Source of the DNA: Syntrophaceae bacterium CG2_30_58_14
Lineage (GTDB): Bacteria > Desulfobacterota > Syntrophia > Syntrophales > UBA5619
Assembly (NCBI GenBank): GCA_001873745.1
Contig: MNZQ01000087.1
Span: 1 to 37,845, forward strand
Reading direction: 5' to 3'
Length of the DNA: 37,845 nucleotides
The position numbers and the translations under genes are program-made. The notes under the pieces were generated by a model that was given only the letters and a program-made list of their open reading frames with translations, ran no database searches and was not told where the DNA came from. Positions 28,270 through 35,504 of this stretch are shown here, one piece after another (position 1 is the stretch's first letter; each line of letters begins with the position of its first letter).

Positions 28270-28286
28270 CGCCCCCGGAGCAGCCG

Positions 28287-29165
28287 TCACCAGTGGGGCT
28301 GGTTCCCGATCCGGTGCCCCATCACCTCCGTGGTGTCGGAGATGACGACGAACGCCGCCGGATCCTCGCTGCGGACGATCTGCTTGAGGGTCGCCACTTC
28401 CCGAAAGGTCAACACCGTATAGAGGATCTGCTGCTCCCGCTGCGAATAGGCCCCCTGCCCGCGGAGGATGGTCACGCCGCGGTGGATTTCGGTGAGAATC
28501 CGGGGAGAGATCCTTTCCCACTGAGGCGAGATGATGAAGACCGCCTTTCGCTGGCTCAGACCCGTGACCACGAGATCCACGATCTGTGCGGAGACGTAGA
28601 GGTAGATGAGCGTATAGAGGGCGTCCTCGATGGAGAAGAGCAGGGCTGCCGCCGCCAGGACCAGGATGTTGAAGGCGAGCCGGGTCGTCCCCAGGCGGAT
28701 GGAGAAATGCTGGAGGAGGATCACCGACAGGATGTCGGTCCCGCCCGCCGACCCCAGCGACTTCAGGATGATTCCCGACCCTGTTCCCAGGACGATGCCG
28801 GCCAGGATGGCGGCCAGAAGCGGGTCCTTAACCGGAATGGCGCCGGGATCCACCCAGGCAATGGCGCTGGAAAAGATGATCATCCCGACGATGCTGTAGA
28901 GGAAGAACCGGCGGCTGATGAAGAACCAGCCGGCCAGAAAAAGCGGCACATTCGCAACGGCGTAGATTACGGCGACGGAGAGGACCGGCACGAGATAATG
29001 GAGGAGGAGCGCAAGCCCCGTCACCCCGCCGCTGACGAAGCGGTGGGGGATCAGGAGTCCGTTGATCCCCACAGCGGTCACGACGCTTCCCGCGCACAAC
29101 AGGAACAGGTTCCCGCCGATCTCCTTCAGAACCGACCAGCCGCCCCATTGGGAAACACCCTTCAT
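28287..29165 (-). CDS. YitT family membrane protein with C-terminal DUF2179 domain
   Basis: The 292-aa protein has five or six membrane helices (GGNLFLLCAGSVVTAVGINGLLIP, YLVPVLSVAVIYAVANVPLFLAGWFFI and others) and the family motifs PHRFVSGGVTGLALLLHY and GTGSGIILKSLGSAGGTDIL. It ends with a soluble domain of about 85 residues (VFIISPQWERISPRILTEIHRGVTIL...RGQGAYSQREQQILYTVL) of the DUF2179 type. YitT proteins are widespread inner membrane proteins of unknown substrate. GGGAGGT lies 8 nt before the ATG on the minus strand. It is transcribed alone, divergent from the EamA gene. Confidence 0.9.
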   Translation of the reverse strand: MKGVSQWGGWSVLKEIGGNLFLLCAGSVVTAVGINGLLIPHRFVSGGVTGLALLLHYLVPVLSVAVIYAVANVPLFLAGWFFISRRFFLYSIVGMIIFSSAIAWVDPGAIPVKDPLLAAILAGIVLGTGSGIILKSLGSAGGTDILSVILLQHFSIRLGTTRLAFNILVLAAAALLFSIEDALYTLIYLYVSAQIVDLVVTGLSQRKAVFIISPQWERISPRILTEIHRGVTILRGQGAYSQREQQILYTVLTFREVATLKQIVRSEDPAAFVVISDTTEVMGHRIGNQPHW

Positions 29166-29474
29166 TTTCTGTTACCTCCCACACCCGAACTTTTTTCCGG
29201 CGGACCCCAAAGGGGATCCGCATCCGCGTTGATCCAGGGCGTTCTCGTTCGTCTTCGCGATACAGTCCATTTTCATGATACAGGGATCAACGGAAAAAGT
29301 ACATGGAGAATGCCTTTTCGCTTCCCTTTTTTCTTGACAGGCCAGACGATTTCATGAAGAGTCGCCGACCTGTGGCCTAAGAAGGCTTCGAGCCGATCAG
29401 GTCGATACATGATCCCGTTTGTATCCCCGGGGGAAAAGATCCCGGAGACGATTTTCTCAAGGACAGGAATTTTC
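29166..29474. other. Divergent intergenic region between the YitT and EamA genes
   Basis: This 309-nt stretch should hold the promoters of both divergent genes. A TTGACA occurs at 29334-29339 on the plus strand, but no good -10 box is correctly spaced from it. A short palindrome-like CCCAAAGGGG lies near 29207. A 69-aa minus-strand ORF (29273-29482) has no recognisable family and overlaps the EamA start, so I do not call it. Confidence 0.4.
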
Positions 29475-30347
29475 ATGGTCATCTACCTCAAGCTCTTCCT
29501 GACCGCGATCTTCTGGGGCGGCACCTTCGTGGCGGCCAGGGTTGTCGCCCAAGACGTGGGTCCCTTCTCCGCATCGTTTCTGCGGTTTTTCACGGCATCC
29601 CTTTTCCTGATCGTCATCATCATCATGAAAGAGGGGCGGGTCCCTCGCCTGCAGCGGCATCAGATCATCCCGGCGGTTCTTCTTGGCATGACGGGGGTCT
29701 TCGCTTACAACGTCTTCTTCTTTCTCGGGATGAAGACGATCCCCGCCGGCCGGGCCTCCCTGATCGTGGCCACCAACCCGGTCTTCATTTCGCTGTTGTC
29801 CGCCCTCTTCTTCGGGCAACGGCTGGATGCCAAAAAGGGGATGGGCATCTTCCTCTGTCTGACCGGCGCGACCCTCGTCATCTCCCGGGGAGATCCCCTT
29901 TCGATCTTCACCGGAGGCGTGGGATGGGGAGACGTTTACCTCCTCGGCAGTGTCGCGAGCTGGGTCGCCTACTCGCTGATCGGCAAGGTCATCATGAAGG
30001 ACTTCTCGCCGCTCGCCGCAGTCACCTACTCCTGCATCATCGGCGCCGCCGCGCTGCTTGTCCCGGCCTGCATGGAGGGTCTCCCCGGCCGGATCGGCAA
30101 CTTTTACCCGGGGGATTGGATCGGCATCCTCTATCTCGGCTTTTTCGGAACGGTCCTCGGCTTTTTCTGGTATTATGAGGGGATCCGTGCAATCGGCCCC
30201 TCCCGGGCATCGGTCTTCATCAATTTCGTTCCGGTGAGCGGCGTCTTTTTCGGCTGGCTGATGCTGGACGAGGCCGTCAACCTCTCCCTGATTGCGGGCG
30301 CGGCCTTGGTCATGGCCGGCGTCTATCTGACCAATCGCCCCAGTTGA
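29475..30347 (+). CDS. EamA/DMT-family transporter
   Basis: From ATG 29475 the protein is 290 aa with about ten membrane helices arranged as two EamA repeats. The first begins YLKLFLTAIFWGGTFVAARV and has LRFFTASLFLIVIII and GRASLIVATNPVFISLLSALFFGQRL. The second has GDVYLLGSVASWVAYSLIGKVIM and the typical PSRASVFINFVPVSGVFFGWLMLDEAV. DMT proteins of this type usually export amino acids or other small metabolites; the substrate is not readable here. The track start at 29409 adds 22 polar residues; 29475 places the first helix at the N-terminus and has AAGGACAGGA upstream. Confidence 0.92.
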   Translation: MVIYLKLFLTAIFWGGTFVAARVVAQDVGPFSASFLRFFTASLFLIVIIIMKEGRVPRLQRHQIIPAVLLGMTGVFAYNVFFFLGMKTIPAGRASLIVATNPVFISLLSALFFGQRLDAKKGMGIFLCLTGATLVISRGDPLSIFTGGVGWGDVYLLGSVASWVAYSLIGKVIMKDFSPLAAVTYSCIIGAAALLVPACMEGLPGRIGNFYPGDWIGILYLGFFGTVLGFFWYYEGIRAIGPSRASVFINFVPVSGVFFGWLMLDEAVNLSLIAGAALVMAGVYLTNRPS

Positions 30348-30368
30348 CGGGTTTTGGCAGAAATTCCA

Positions 30369-30395
30369 TTGACACTCTCCGCGAAGGCGTATAAA
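30369..30395 (+). promoter_or_regulatory. Promoter and strong ribosome binding site of the 275-aa unknown gene
   Basis: A perfect TTGACA (30369-30374) is followed by TATAAA (30390-30395, 15-bp spacer) or TAAAAA (30392-30397, 17-bp spacer). A near-perfect Shine-Dalgarno AAGGAGGT at 30415-30422 lies 9 nt before the ATG. Both suggest high expression. Confidence 0.65.
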
Positions 30396-30431
30396 AATCG
30401 ATCCACCATTAAATAAGGAGGTCAGAAAATC

Positions 30432-31259
30432 ATGCAGGCTTTGTTTACATTAACGTCGTCGGAATCCAAGAGGCTCCTCGGCAAGGCCGTCGCGGCGATG
30501 CCCGAGGTGCAGCAGGCGAAGAACAACGGGTATCTGGTCGTCGGGCGGGGTTCAACCAACGCCTTCATCTTGGAAGAGCTGATGAACAGCCGGATGGAAA
30601 AGGAGAAGTATGTGGCCGGTCAGATCATCAAAGGGGTGTTTTGCGTGCTCGGGCCGGGGCAGAGGACAAAACCGATCACCTTCCACAAGGGCGAGATCCT
30701 GAATGTGGACCCAGGCGCCGTCATCGACAAGCTGACCCCCGGCGATATCATGATCAAAGGGGCCAATGCGGTCGATCCGTTCGGGAATGTCGGCGTCGTC
30801 ATGGCGGGTCCGAGCGGCGGGACGATGGGCCAGTTCTACATGGCCCTGAAAGCGCAGGGAGTCGCGTCCCTCTATGTGGTTGGTCTCGAAAAGCTGATCC
30901 CTTCCGTAGAAGAAGCGGCCCGGTACGGCGGGAAGCTGATGTTGAAACGGACCATCGGCTGCCGCACGGGGATGGCCTGCATCGCAGACGGCCGGATTGT
31001 GACGGAGATCGAGGCCATCGAAACCCTCTTCGGCCTGAAGGCCATTCATTACGCCTCCGGCGGCTGGGGGGGAGCGGAAGGTTCCGTCACGCTGATCGTC
31101 GAAGGGGAAGAGGACGAGGTAAACCGCTGCCTCGACCTCATCGAGGGGATCAAGGGCGAGCCGCCCCTGCCCGCCGTCAAGGACGCCTGCAAGGGCTGCG
31201 GCGCCCCGTGCAGTTTCAGCGGCAAGGACGTGCAGGAACTGCCGGCCTATCTGCGATAG
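30432..31259 (+). CDS. Unrecognised conserved-looking 275-aa protein with C-terminal CxxCxxxC motif
   Basis: I do not recognise this soluble protein, but the composition and codon pattern are those of a real gene. Near residue 33 it has GYLVVGRGSTNAFILEEL, which resembles the phosphosugar-binding GxGST loop of the ISOCOT fold (ribose-5-phosphate isomerase A, DeoR effector domains). Glycine-rich segments MIKGANAVDPFGNVGVVMAGPSGGTMGQF (about 108-136) and HYASGGWGGAEGSVTLIVEG follow. The C-terminus, ACKGCGAPCSF, has a Cys cluster that could bind zinc or an Fe-S centre; further cysteines lie in IGCRTGMACIADG. An ISOCOT-like metabolite-binding role is inference. It is monocistronic with its own promoter and is followed by a repeat-rich gap. 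Confidence 0.85.
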   Translation: MQALFTLTSSESKRLLGKAVAAMPEVQQAKNNGYLVVGRGSTNAFILEELMNSRMEKEKYVAGQIIKGVFCVLGPGQRTKPITFHKGEILNVDPGAVIDKLTPGDIMIKGANAVDPFGNVGVVMAGPSGGTMGQFYMALKAQGVASLYVVGLEKLIPSVEEAARYGGKLMLKRTIGCRTGMACIADGRIVTEIEAIETLFGLKAIHYASGGWGGAEGSVTLIVEGEEDEVNRCLDLIEGIKGEPPLPAVKDACKGCGAPCSFSGKDVQELPAYLR

Positions 31260-31410
31260 AAACGATAGCGAGGATGCCGGGCGATGGGAATCTTCCGGGA
31301 GGCGAAACCGTACAACGGCGCGGCGGTCAAAAGCCTCCCGGAAACCGCCGGAGGTTCGGGAGGTCGGCGCCGCCGCGTCGATCCTGCGCTTCGAAAGAGA
31401 CCCCCACTTT

Positions 31411-31496
31411 GTCCTTCCCGTAAAAGCGGAAACTTGGGGACAGATTTCAAATCTGTCCCCAAAAAAGGACTGGATTCCTGCTTGCGCGAAATGACG
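31411..31496. repeat. Degenerate inverted-repeat element split by a REP-like palindrome
   Basis: The left half (31411-31435, GTCCTTCCCGTAAAAGCGGAA) and the right half (31467-31496, CTGGATTCCTGCTTGCGCGA and following) are imperfect inverted copies. They resemble the widespread bacterial repeat whose consensus is close to GTCATTCCCGCGAAAGCGGGAATCCAG. Between them lies the GGGGACAGATTT palindrome. The resemblance to that repeat is from memory and not verified by search. Confidence 0.6.
31434..31462. repeat. REP-like palindrome, perfect copy with 14-bp arms
   Basis: TTGGGGACAGATTT, centre C, AAATCTGTCCCCAA, followed by AAAA. This is the longest perfect copy of the element. It lies in non-coding DNA, inside a second, degenerate inverted repeat. 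Confidence 0.9.
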
Positions 31497-31575
31497 ATTT
31501 ATCGAGTTCCAGGCGAAATTCAAGGTCTCCATACGATCCTCCGGAGCGGTTTCGCCGGCGGATTAGGAAGCCTCC

Positions 31576-32133
31576 ATGAATGATCCGGACATTCGGAAAA
31601 TGAATGACGAGCTCGCCCGGAAATTCGGGAAGATCGAGGCGGATCTTGTCGCCTGCCGGGGAATCGGGATACTCTTCGAGAAGCTGCTTTCGGGGAGCGG
31701 GGAGGCGTTCGGCATCCCCTTTGTCTGGCTCTCCATTCTCCGCAACCCGGAGACGGAAACCCTCCTCCGGATCCTGAACGATTCTGAACTTTTGCGAAAC
31801 CGCCTGAACGTGATTGAACCGTCGTCCTTTCTGGAGGTCTGTCCCAACAGCCCCTCCTCCGTGATCGCCTCCGGGGATCTCCGGCCCTTCTTCCGCCTGA
31901 TGCCGCCCAACGTAAAATATTTCATCCGCTCCCTCGCCGTCGCCCCCCTCGCGCTCCATGGGCGCCTGATCGGCAGCCTGAACCACGGCGACGCCTCTCC
32001 GGAACGATACAAATCCGGCATGGGCACAACGCTGCTGGACCATCTGGCGGCGACGGTTTCCAGGCGCCTTTCCGATCTTCTCACGCCCGAGGGAAACAGC
32101 CCCGCCGGTCCGGAGGGAAAACATGAGGCTTGA
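31576..32133 (+). CDS. GAF-like protein of DUF484 type
   Basis: The 185-aa cytoplasmic protein starts with a short charged helix (DPDIRKMNDELARKFGKIEADL) and continues with a GAF-like domain. The C-terminal part, FIRSLAVAPLALHGRLIGSLNHGDASPERYKSGMGTTLLDHLAATVSRRLSDLL, closely follows the DUF484 pattern (RSLAxxPL...GxLxxGSxDPxRFxxGMGTxFLxxL). The ligand and role of DUF484 proteins are unknown. TTAGGAAG lies about 9 nt before the ATG. The stop (TGA) overlaps a TTG codon in the frame of the helicase gene, so the two may be co-transcribed. Confidence 0.82.
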   Translation: MNDPDIRKMNDELARKFGKIEADLVACRGIGILFEKLLSGSGEAFGIPFVWLSILRNPETETLLRILNDSELLRNRLNVIEPSSFLEVCPNSPSSVIASGDLRPFFRLMPPNVKYFIRSLAVAPLALHGRLIGSLNHGDASPERYKSGMGTTLLDHLAATVSRRLSDLLTPEGNSPAGPEGKHEA

Positions 32134-32219
32134 GGCGCCCTTCACGCCCCATCTCACCACCGTGCTTCGATAACCTTCATCCTGTACGCAACGGCGGTTC
32201 TATGGTAGGAAGCCCCATC

Positions 32220-34322
32220 ATGCATGAAGCGAATCTCAGAAAAAAATCACACGGAAAAATCGAAAGACCGCACGGGAGGCAACCGGCGGGGAAAGCCCGC
32301 CGGGGAAGAGATAAACGGCCCCATCTCCGGATGAAACCGGAGGCGGAACCGTCGTTGAAGCCGGTCTTCGCGAAGATCGGGAAGCCCGCGGCCGCGACGT
32401 TCCGGCCGGACCCCTTTCAACGGGACGCCCTCGAAGCCGTCCGTAAGGAAGACTGCCTGGTCATGGCCCCCACCGGCTCCGGGAAAACCTGGATCGCCGA
32501 GGAGGCAATCCGCTCCGTCTTCAAGAACGGGGGGCGCTGCTGGTACGCCTCTCCCCTCAAGGCCCTGACCAATGCCAAATGGGTCGAATTCGGCAACCAT
32601 TTCGACCCCGCCAACGTCGGCATCGTGACCGGGGATACGAAGGAAAACACCGACGCCCCCATCCTCGTCGGAACGACCGAGATCCTCCGGAATCAGCTCT
32701 ACGACGCGATGCACAGCGGTCGAAACCTGAACTGCGACCTCGTTATCCTCGATGAGGCCCATTTCCTGGGGGACCGCGACCGGGGGGTCGTCTGGGAGGA
32801 GATCATGATTTACCTCCCCGTCCGGATCAACCTGCTGCTGTTGTCGGCGACGATCGGCAACGGCGAAGAGATCGCCGCCTGGCTCGCCTCGATCCGGGGC
32901 AAGCCGTGCCGGGTCATCCAGGAAGAGAACAGACCGGTCCCGCTTTTCCCTCTGTTCCTCCACCCCTCCGGCCGCCTGATGCCGCTGGTCGAAAAGAGCC
33001 GGCTCTTCGGAAAGATCGACGATTTCATCGGTCGGCGGCCGCACGGCCGTCCGGAACGCGGTCTCCCGCCGTTCGGAGAGATAATAGCGGTCCTTGACCA
33101 TTTCACCCTCCTCCCGGCGATCTTTTTCCTCAAATCCCGCTCCGAATGCGACGCGGCCCTCGGGATGTGCGGCGCTCCGGCCGATACCGAGGCGGATGAG
33201 GCTTTCCTTCCGGATTTGGAGACGCTCCTGGAGCGCTTCCCCTACCTCCGGAACCACCGACAGCTCCATGACCTCCGGACGGCCCGCGTCGCCGCCCACC
33301 ACGGCGGACAGCTTCCCGCCTGGAAATTCCTCGTGGAGACGATGATGAAGCAGGGGCGCCTCAAGGCGATCTTCGCCACCTCCACCGTCGCCGCCGGGGT
33401 CAATTTCCCCGCCCGGACGATTGTGCTGATGAATTCCGACCTCTTCAACGGCCACGAGTTCTCACCGCTTTCCGGCACGGAATTCCACCAGATGACGGGA
33501 CGGGCGGGCCGACGGGGGCAGGACCGGGTGGGGTTCATGCTGACCGTTCCGGGGCGCTTCATGGATCTTATCCACGTCCGGAAGCTCCTCACCCGGAAGC
33601 CGGAGGCGATCACAAGCCGGATCCGGAGTGATTTTTCGATGGTCCTGAACCTGCTCCTCTCGCAGACCCCGGAGGACATCCGGGAGATCTTCGAGAAATC
33701 CCTGGCCGCCTATCAACAGCGCCATGGCGGAACGCAGGGGCAGGCGGAAGAACAGACGGATCTCTGGATGGATTTTCAACGCCACCTCCGCCTGCTTCGG
33801 GAGGAGGGCTTTGTCGGCATGGACGACCGGCTGACGGAAAACGGGGCCTGGGCCTCCAAACTTCGCCTGGACCAACCCCTCCTGATCGCGGAATGCCTGC
33901 GGAAGGGGGTCTTTCCACGGGGGGATGAAAAACTTCTTGCCGCGGTGATCGCCCCCTTCGTCTATGACGGGGATCAGGATCCGGCCGTGATCCGGAAAGA
34001 ACTTCCCGGCCGGCTGACCCGCGCCTACGACCGCGTGATTAAAACCCTCTCGCCGCTGGCGGGGCGTCTGAAGGCGGGGGGATTCCCGGTCGCCTCACTC
34101 TTTCTCTGGCCGGCCGTCGTGATTTATGAGTGGGCGGCGGGAGGCGACTGGGATCGGATCATACGGAAGGCGGGGATCGCCGACGGCGATATGGCCATGC
34201 TGATCATGCGGACGGCGGACAACCTCCGGCAGATCATGTCTCTCCGGGAGACGCACCCTGAAATGGCGGCGATGGCGACGGAGGCCCGGGGGGCGATTCT
34301 CCGCGAGCCCGTTGTTTTCTAA
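32220..34322 (+). CDS. Ski2-like DExH-box helicase
   Basis: The protein is 700 aa from ATG 32220. A basic, disordered N-terminus is followed by FRPDPFQRDALEAV (Q-like motif), Walker A MAPTGSGKT (about 82-90), SPLKALTNAKW, LVGTTEILRNQLYD, motif II LVILDEAHFLGDRDRG, motif III LLSATIGN, then FATSTVAAGVNFPARTIV and motif VI FHQMTGRAGRRGQDRVGF. The GRAGRRGxD form and the C-terminal helical region (RTADNLRQIMSLRETHPEM) place it in the Ski2/Mtr4/Hel308 superfamily, as RNA or DNA helicase; which one cannot be told. Candidate starts are TTG 32130 (overlapping the DUF484 stop), ATG 32202 and ATG 32220; the last has TAGGAAG nine nt upstream, and the residues before it look non-coding. Confidence 0.9.
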   Translation: MHEANLRKKSHGKIERPHGRQPAGKARRGRDKRPHLRMKPEAEPSLKPVFAKIGKPAAATFRPDPFQRDALEAVRKEDCLVMAPTGSGKTWIAEEAIRSVFKNGGRCWYASPLKALTNAKWVEFGNHFDPANVGIVTGDTKENTDAPILVGTTEILRNQLYDAMHSGRNLNCDLVILDEAHFLGDRDRGVVWEEIMIYLPVRINLLLLSATIGNGEEIAAWLASIRGKPCRVIQEENRPVPLFPLFLHPSGRLMPLVEKSRLFGKIDDFIGRRPHGRPERGLPPFGEIIAVLDHFTLLPAIFFLKSRSECDAALGMCGAPADTEADEAFLPDLETLLERFPYLRNHRQLHDLRTARVAAHHGGQLPAWKFLVETMMKQGRLKAIFATSTVAAGVNFPARTIVLMNSDLFNGHEFSPLSGTEFHQMTGRAGRRGQDRVGFMLTVPGRFMDLIHVRKLLTRKPEAITSRIRSDFSMVLNLLLSQTPEDIREIFEKSLAAYQQRHGGTQGQAEEQTDLWMDFQRHLRLLREEGFVGMDDRLTENGAWASKLRLDQPLLIAECLRKGVFPRGDEKLLAAVIAPFVYDGDQDPAVIRKELPGRLTRAYDRVIKTLSPLAGRLKAGGFPVASLFLWPAVVIYEWAAGGDWDRIIRKAGIADGDMAMLIMRTADNLRQIMSLRETHPEMAAMATEARGAILREPVVF

Positions 34323-34412
34323 GATGACCTGGGAATGATATTTGTTGTTCAGAAACCCCGTAGCGGCGATTCCGAAAGGCTGCATCGATTTTTCGGACTC
34401 CCCATTTGTCGC

Positions 34413-34440
34413 TTGACATGGCCACGGACAACGTTATATA
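34413..34440 (+). promoter_or_regulatory. Promoter of tRNA-Glu with GC-rich discriminator
   Basis: A perfect TTGACA (34413-34418), 16-bp spacer and TATATA (34435-34440), or TATAAG two bases further on. The next bases, AGCCCCGC, form a GC-rich discriminator of the kind seen at stringently controlled stable RNA promoters. The start would be near 34447, giving a leader of about 55 nt before the mature tRNA. Confidence 0.75.
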
Positions 34441-34502
34441 AGCCCCGCTTTCCGAGGGATGTTCAATGGCTGCATCATCCTCTCCATTGAACGCTTACAG
34501 AT

Positions 34503-34578
34503 GTCCCCATCGTCTAGTGGCCTAGGACACTGGCCTTTCACGCCGGCGACCGGGGTTCGAATCCCCGTGGGGACGCCA
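34503..34578 (+). tRNA. tRNA-Glu (anticodon UUC), CCA encoded
   Basis: The 76-nt cloverleaf is complete. The acceptor stem pairs GTCCCCA (34503-34509) with TGGGGAC (34568-34574), with discriminator G and CCA encoded at 34576-34578. The anticodon loop CTTTCAC (34535-34541) gives TTC at 34537-34539, and the T arm is CGGGG-TTCGAAT-CCCCG. The single gene has its own promoter and terminator. Confidence 0.97.
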
Positions 34579-34586
34579 ATAATATC

Positions 34587-34620
34587 AAGGGACCGGGTTT
34601 GGCTATCGGGTCCCTTTTTT
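34587..34620 (+). terminator. Rho-independent terminator of tRNA-Glu
   Basis: AAGGGACC (34587-34594) pairs with GGTCCCTT (34609-34616) around a 14-nt loop and runs into a T tract (34615-34620). It begins 8 nt after the tRNA CCA. Confidence 0.88.
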
Positions 34621-34726
34621 CATGACCCCGGATCATTCTTTTGACGGCAAACCCGCTTCCCGCCGTCTCCGGCTGCGGATGGATGGACCGTTCAGCCATC
34701 CCGGCATGGAACCGGACGATTGTCGG

Positions 34727-35284
34727 TCATGAGAATGTTCGCTCGAACAACTCCGCAATGGCCTTTTTGCCGTTCTCCTGGAGAAATCTCGTCCCCGTCC
34801 CCGCAAAATGCGGTTGGCTGATGACCGGTTCGTTCCCTCTCTCCCGTTCAACCCAGTCCGACTGACTCCACCAGAACCACGCATTGCGCTTTTGATCGAA
34901 CACGAACAGCGGCTTGTTGCAAATTTTGGCGAACTCCGCGCCCCATCCCGTACCGCCTTTCACGGTCCTGTCCGTCAGGATTTCCCCGACCACGTAAATC
35001 CCTTGCCCACGGTTGATCTGATACCAGATGCTCTGCAGGACTTTGCGCAATGTAGGGCTTTCCGTATAGCGACGATTCATCAATTTCGAAACGTATTCCA
35101 AGCTAACGTCGCCATTTTTCAGTTCTTCGTGATTCAGGATGCGCACACCCCGCTGACGGCCCCGGGCGTGTCCCTCAAACGTGAAGTTCACCTCCTCAAT
35201 CCCAAAACGCTCCGCATTCGCACCAAACTCCGCTTCAGCCCCTTCAGCGCCGCCGCTGAAAAGAATTACATTGTCCTTTTTCAC
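34727..35284 (-). CDS. SLOG-like (Rossmann) nucleotide-binding protein
   Basis: From a GTG at 35284 the protein is 185 aa. The N-terminal VILFSGGAEGAEAEFGANAERFG fits the SGGxxGAxxxxxxxA loop of the SLOG superfamily (YspA, LOG, DprA-like proteins that bind nucleotides or nucleoside derivatives). A later acidic/glycine segment, GIYVVGEIL...GGTGWGAEFAKICNKPLFVFD, fits the second half of that fold. The C-terminus is rich in aromatics (NAWFWWSQSDW). AGGAAAGGAA lies about 8 nt before the GTG, while ATG 35314 in the track has no ribosome binding site. It stands alone between tRNA-Glu and the NADH dehydrogenase gene, convergent to the former. The substrate is unknown. Confidence 0.75.
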   Translation of the reverse strand: MKKDNVILFSGGAEGAEAEFGANAERFGIEEVNFTFEGHARGRQRGVRILNHEELKNGDVSLEYVSKLMNRRYTESPTLRKVLQSIWYQINRGQGIYVVGEILTDRTVKGGTGWGAEFAKICNKPLFVFDQKRNAWFWWSQSDWVERERGNEPVISQPHFAGTGTRFLQENGKKAIAELFERTFS

Positions 35285-35504
35285 GCCCGTTCCTTTCCTG
35301 AATGCCGCTATCATTATTGATGCACTGCATGAAGCTTAAGAACAAAACCCCATACAAACACGCCTAACCGTATTCTATCACGACAGGGCGGATTCTTGAA
35401 AGGACTTTTCTTGAAGGGCTCCGTGCGAAATTTCCATTGGCAATCCAAATCCGTTGCGTGTAGTATCCCTCCAGACCAAGTGAAAAAATAAAAAAGGTTT
35501 TTAT

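Larger units (their letters stand above)
31260..31575. other. Repeat-bearing intergenic region
   Basis: No gene is supported here; the 99-aa ORF at 31284-31583 translates the repeats (TDFKSVP) and looks random. The second half (31411-31496) is a composite of two repeat types described separately. The first half holds GC-rich sequence including CGGGAGG and CCTCCCGG segments (near 31297-31345) that could pair as a stem, possibly a degraded terminator. Confidence 0.5.

Noticed and set aside
28293-29357. 354-aa plus-strand ORF opposite the YitT gene
   Set aside because: The translation is charged and low in hydrophobics without family features, while the minus strand encodes a clear YitT protein with a good ribosome binding site.
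29334-29362. TTGACA in the YitT-EamA gap as the EamA promoter
   Set aside because: No acceptable -10 box at 15-18 bp spacing; noted only in the region entry.
31284-31583. 99-aa ORF in the repeat-bearing gap
   Set aside because: Its sequence translates the repeat palindrome (TDFKSVP) and flanking repeat; no ribosome binding site or family.
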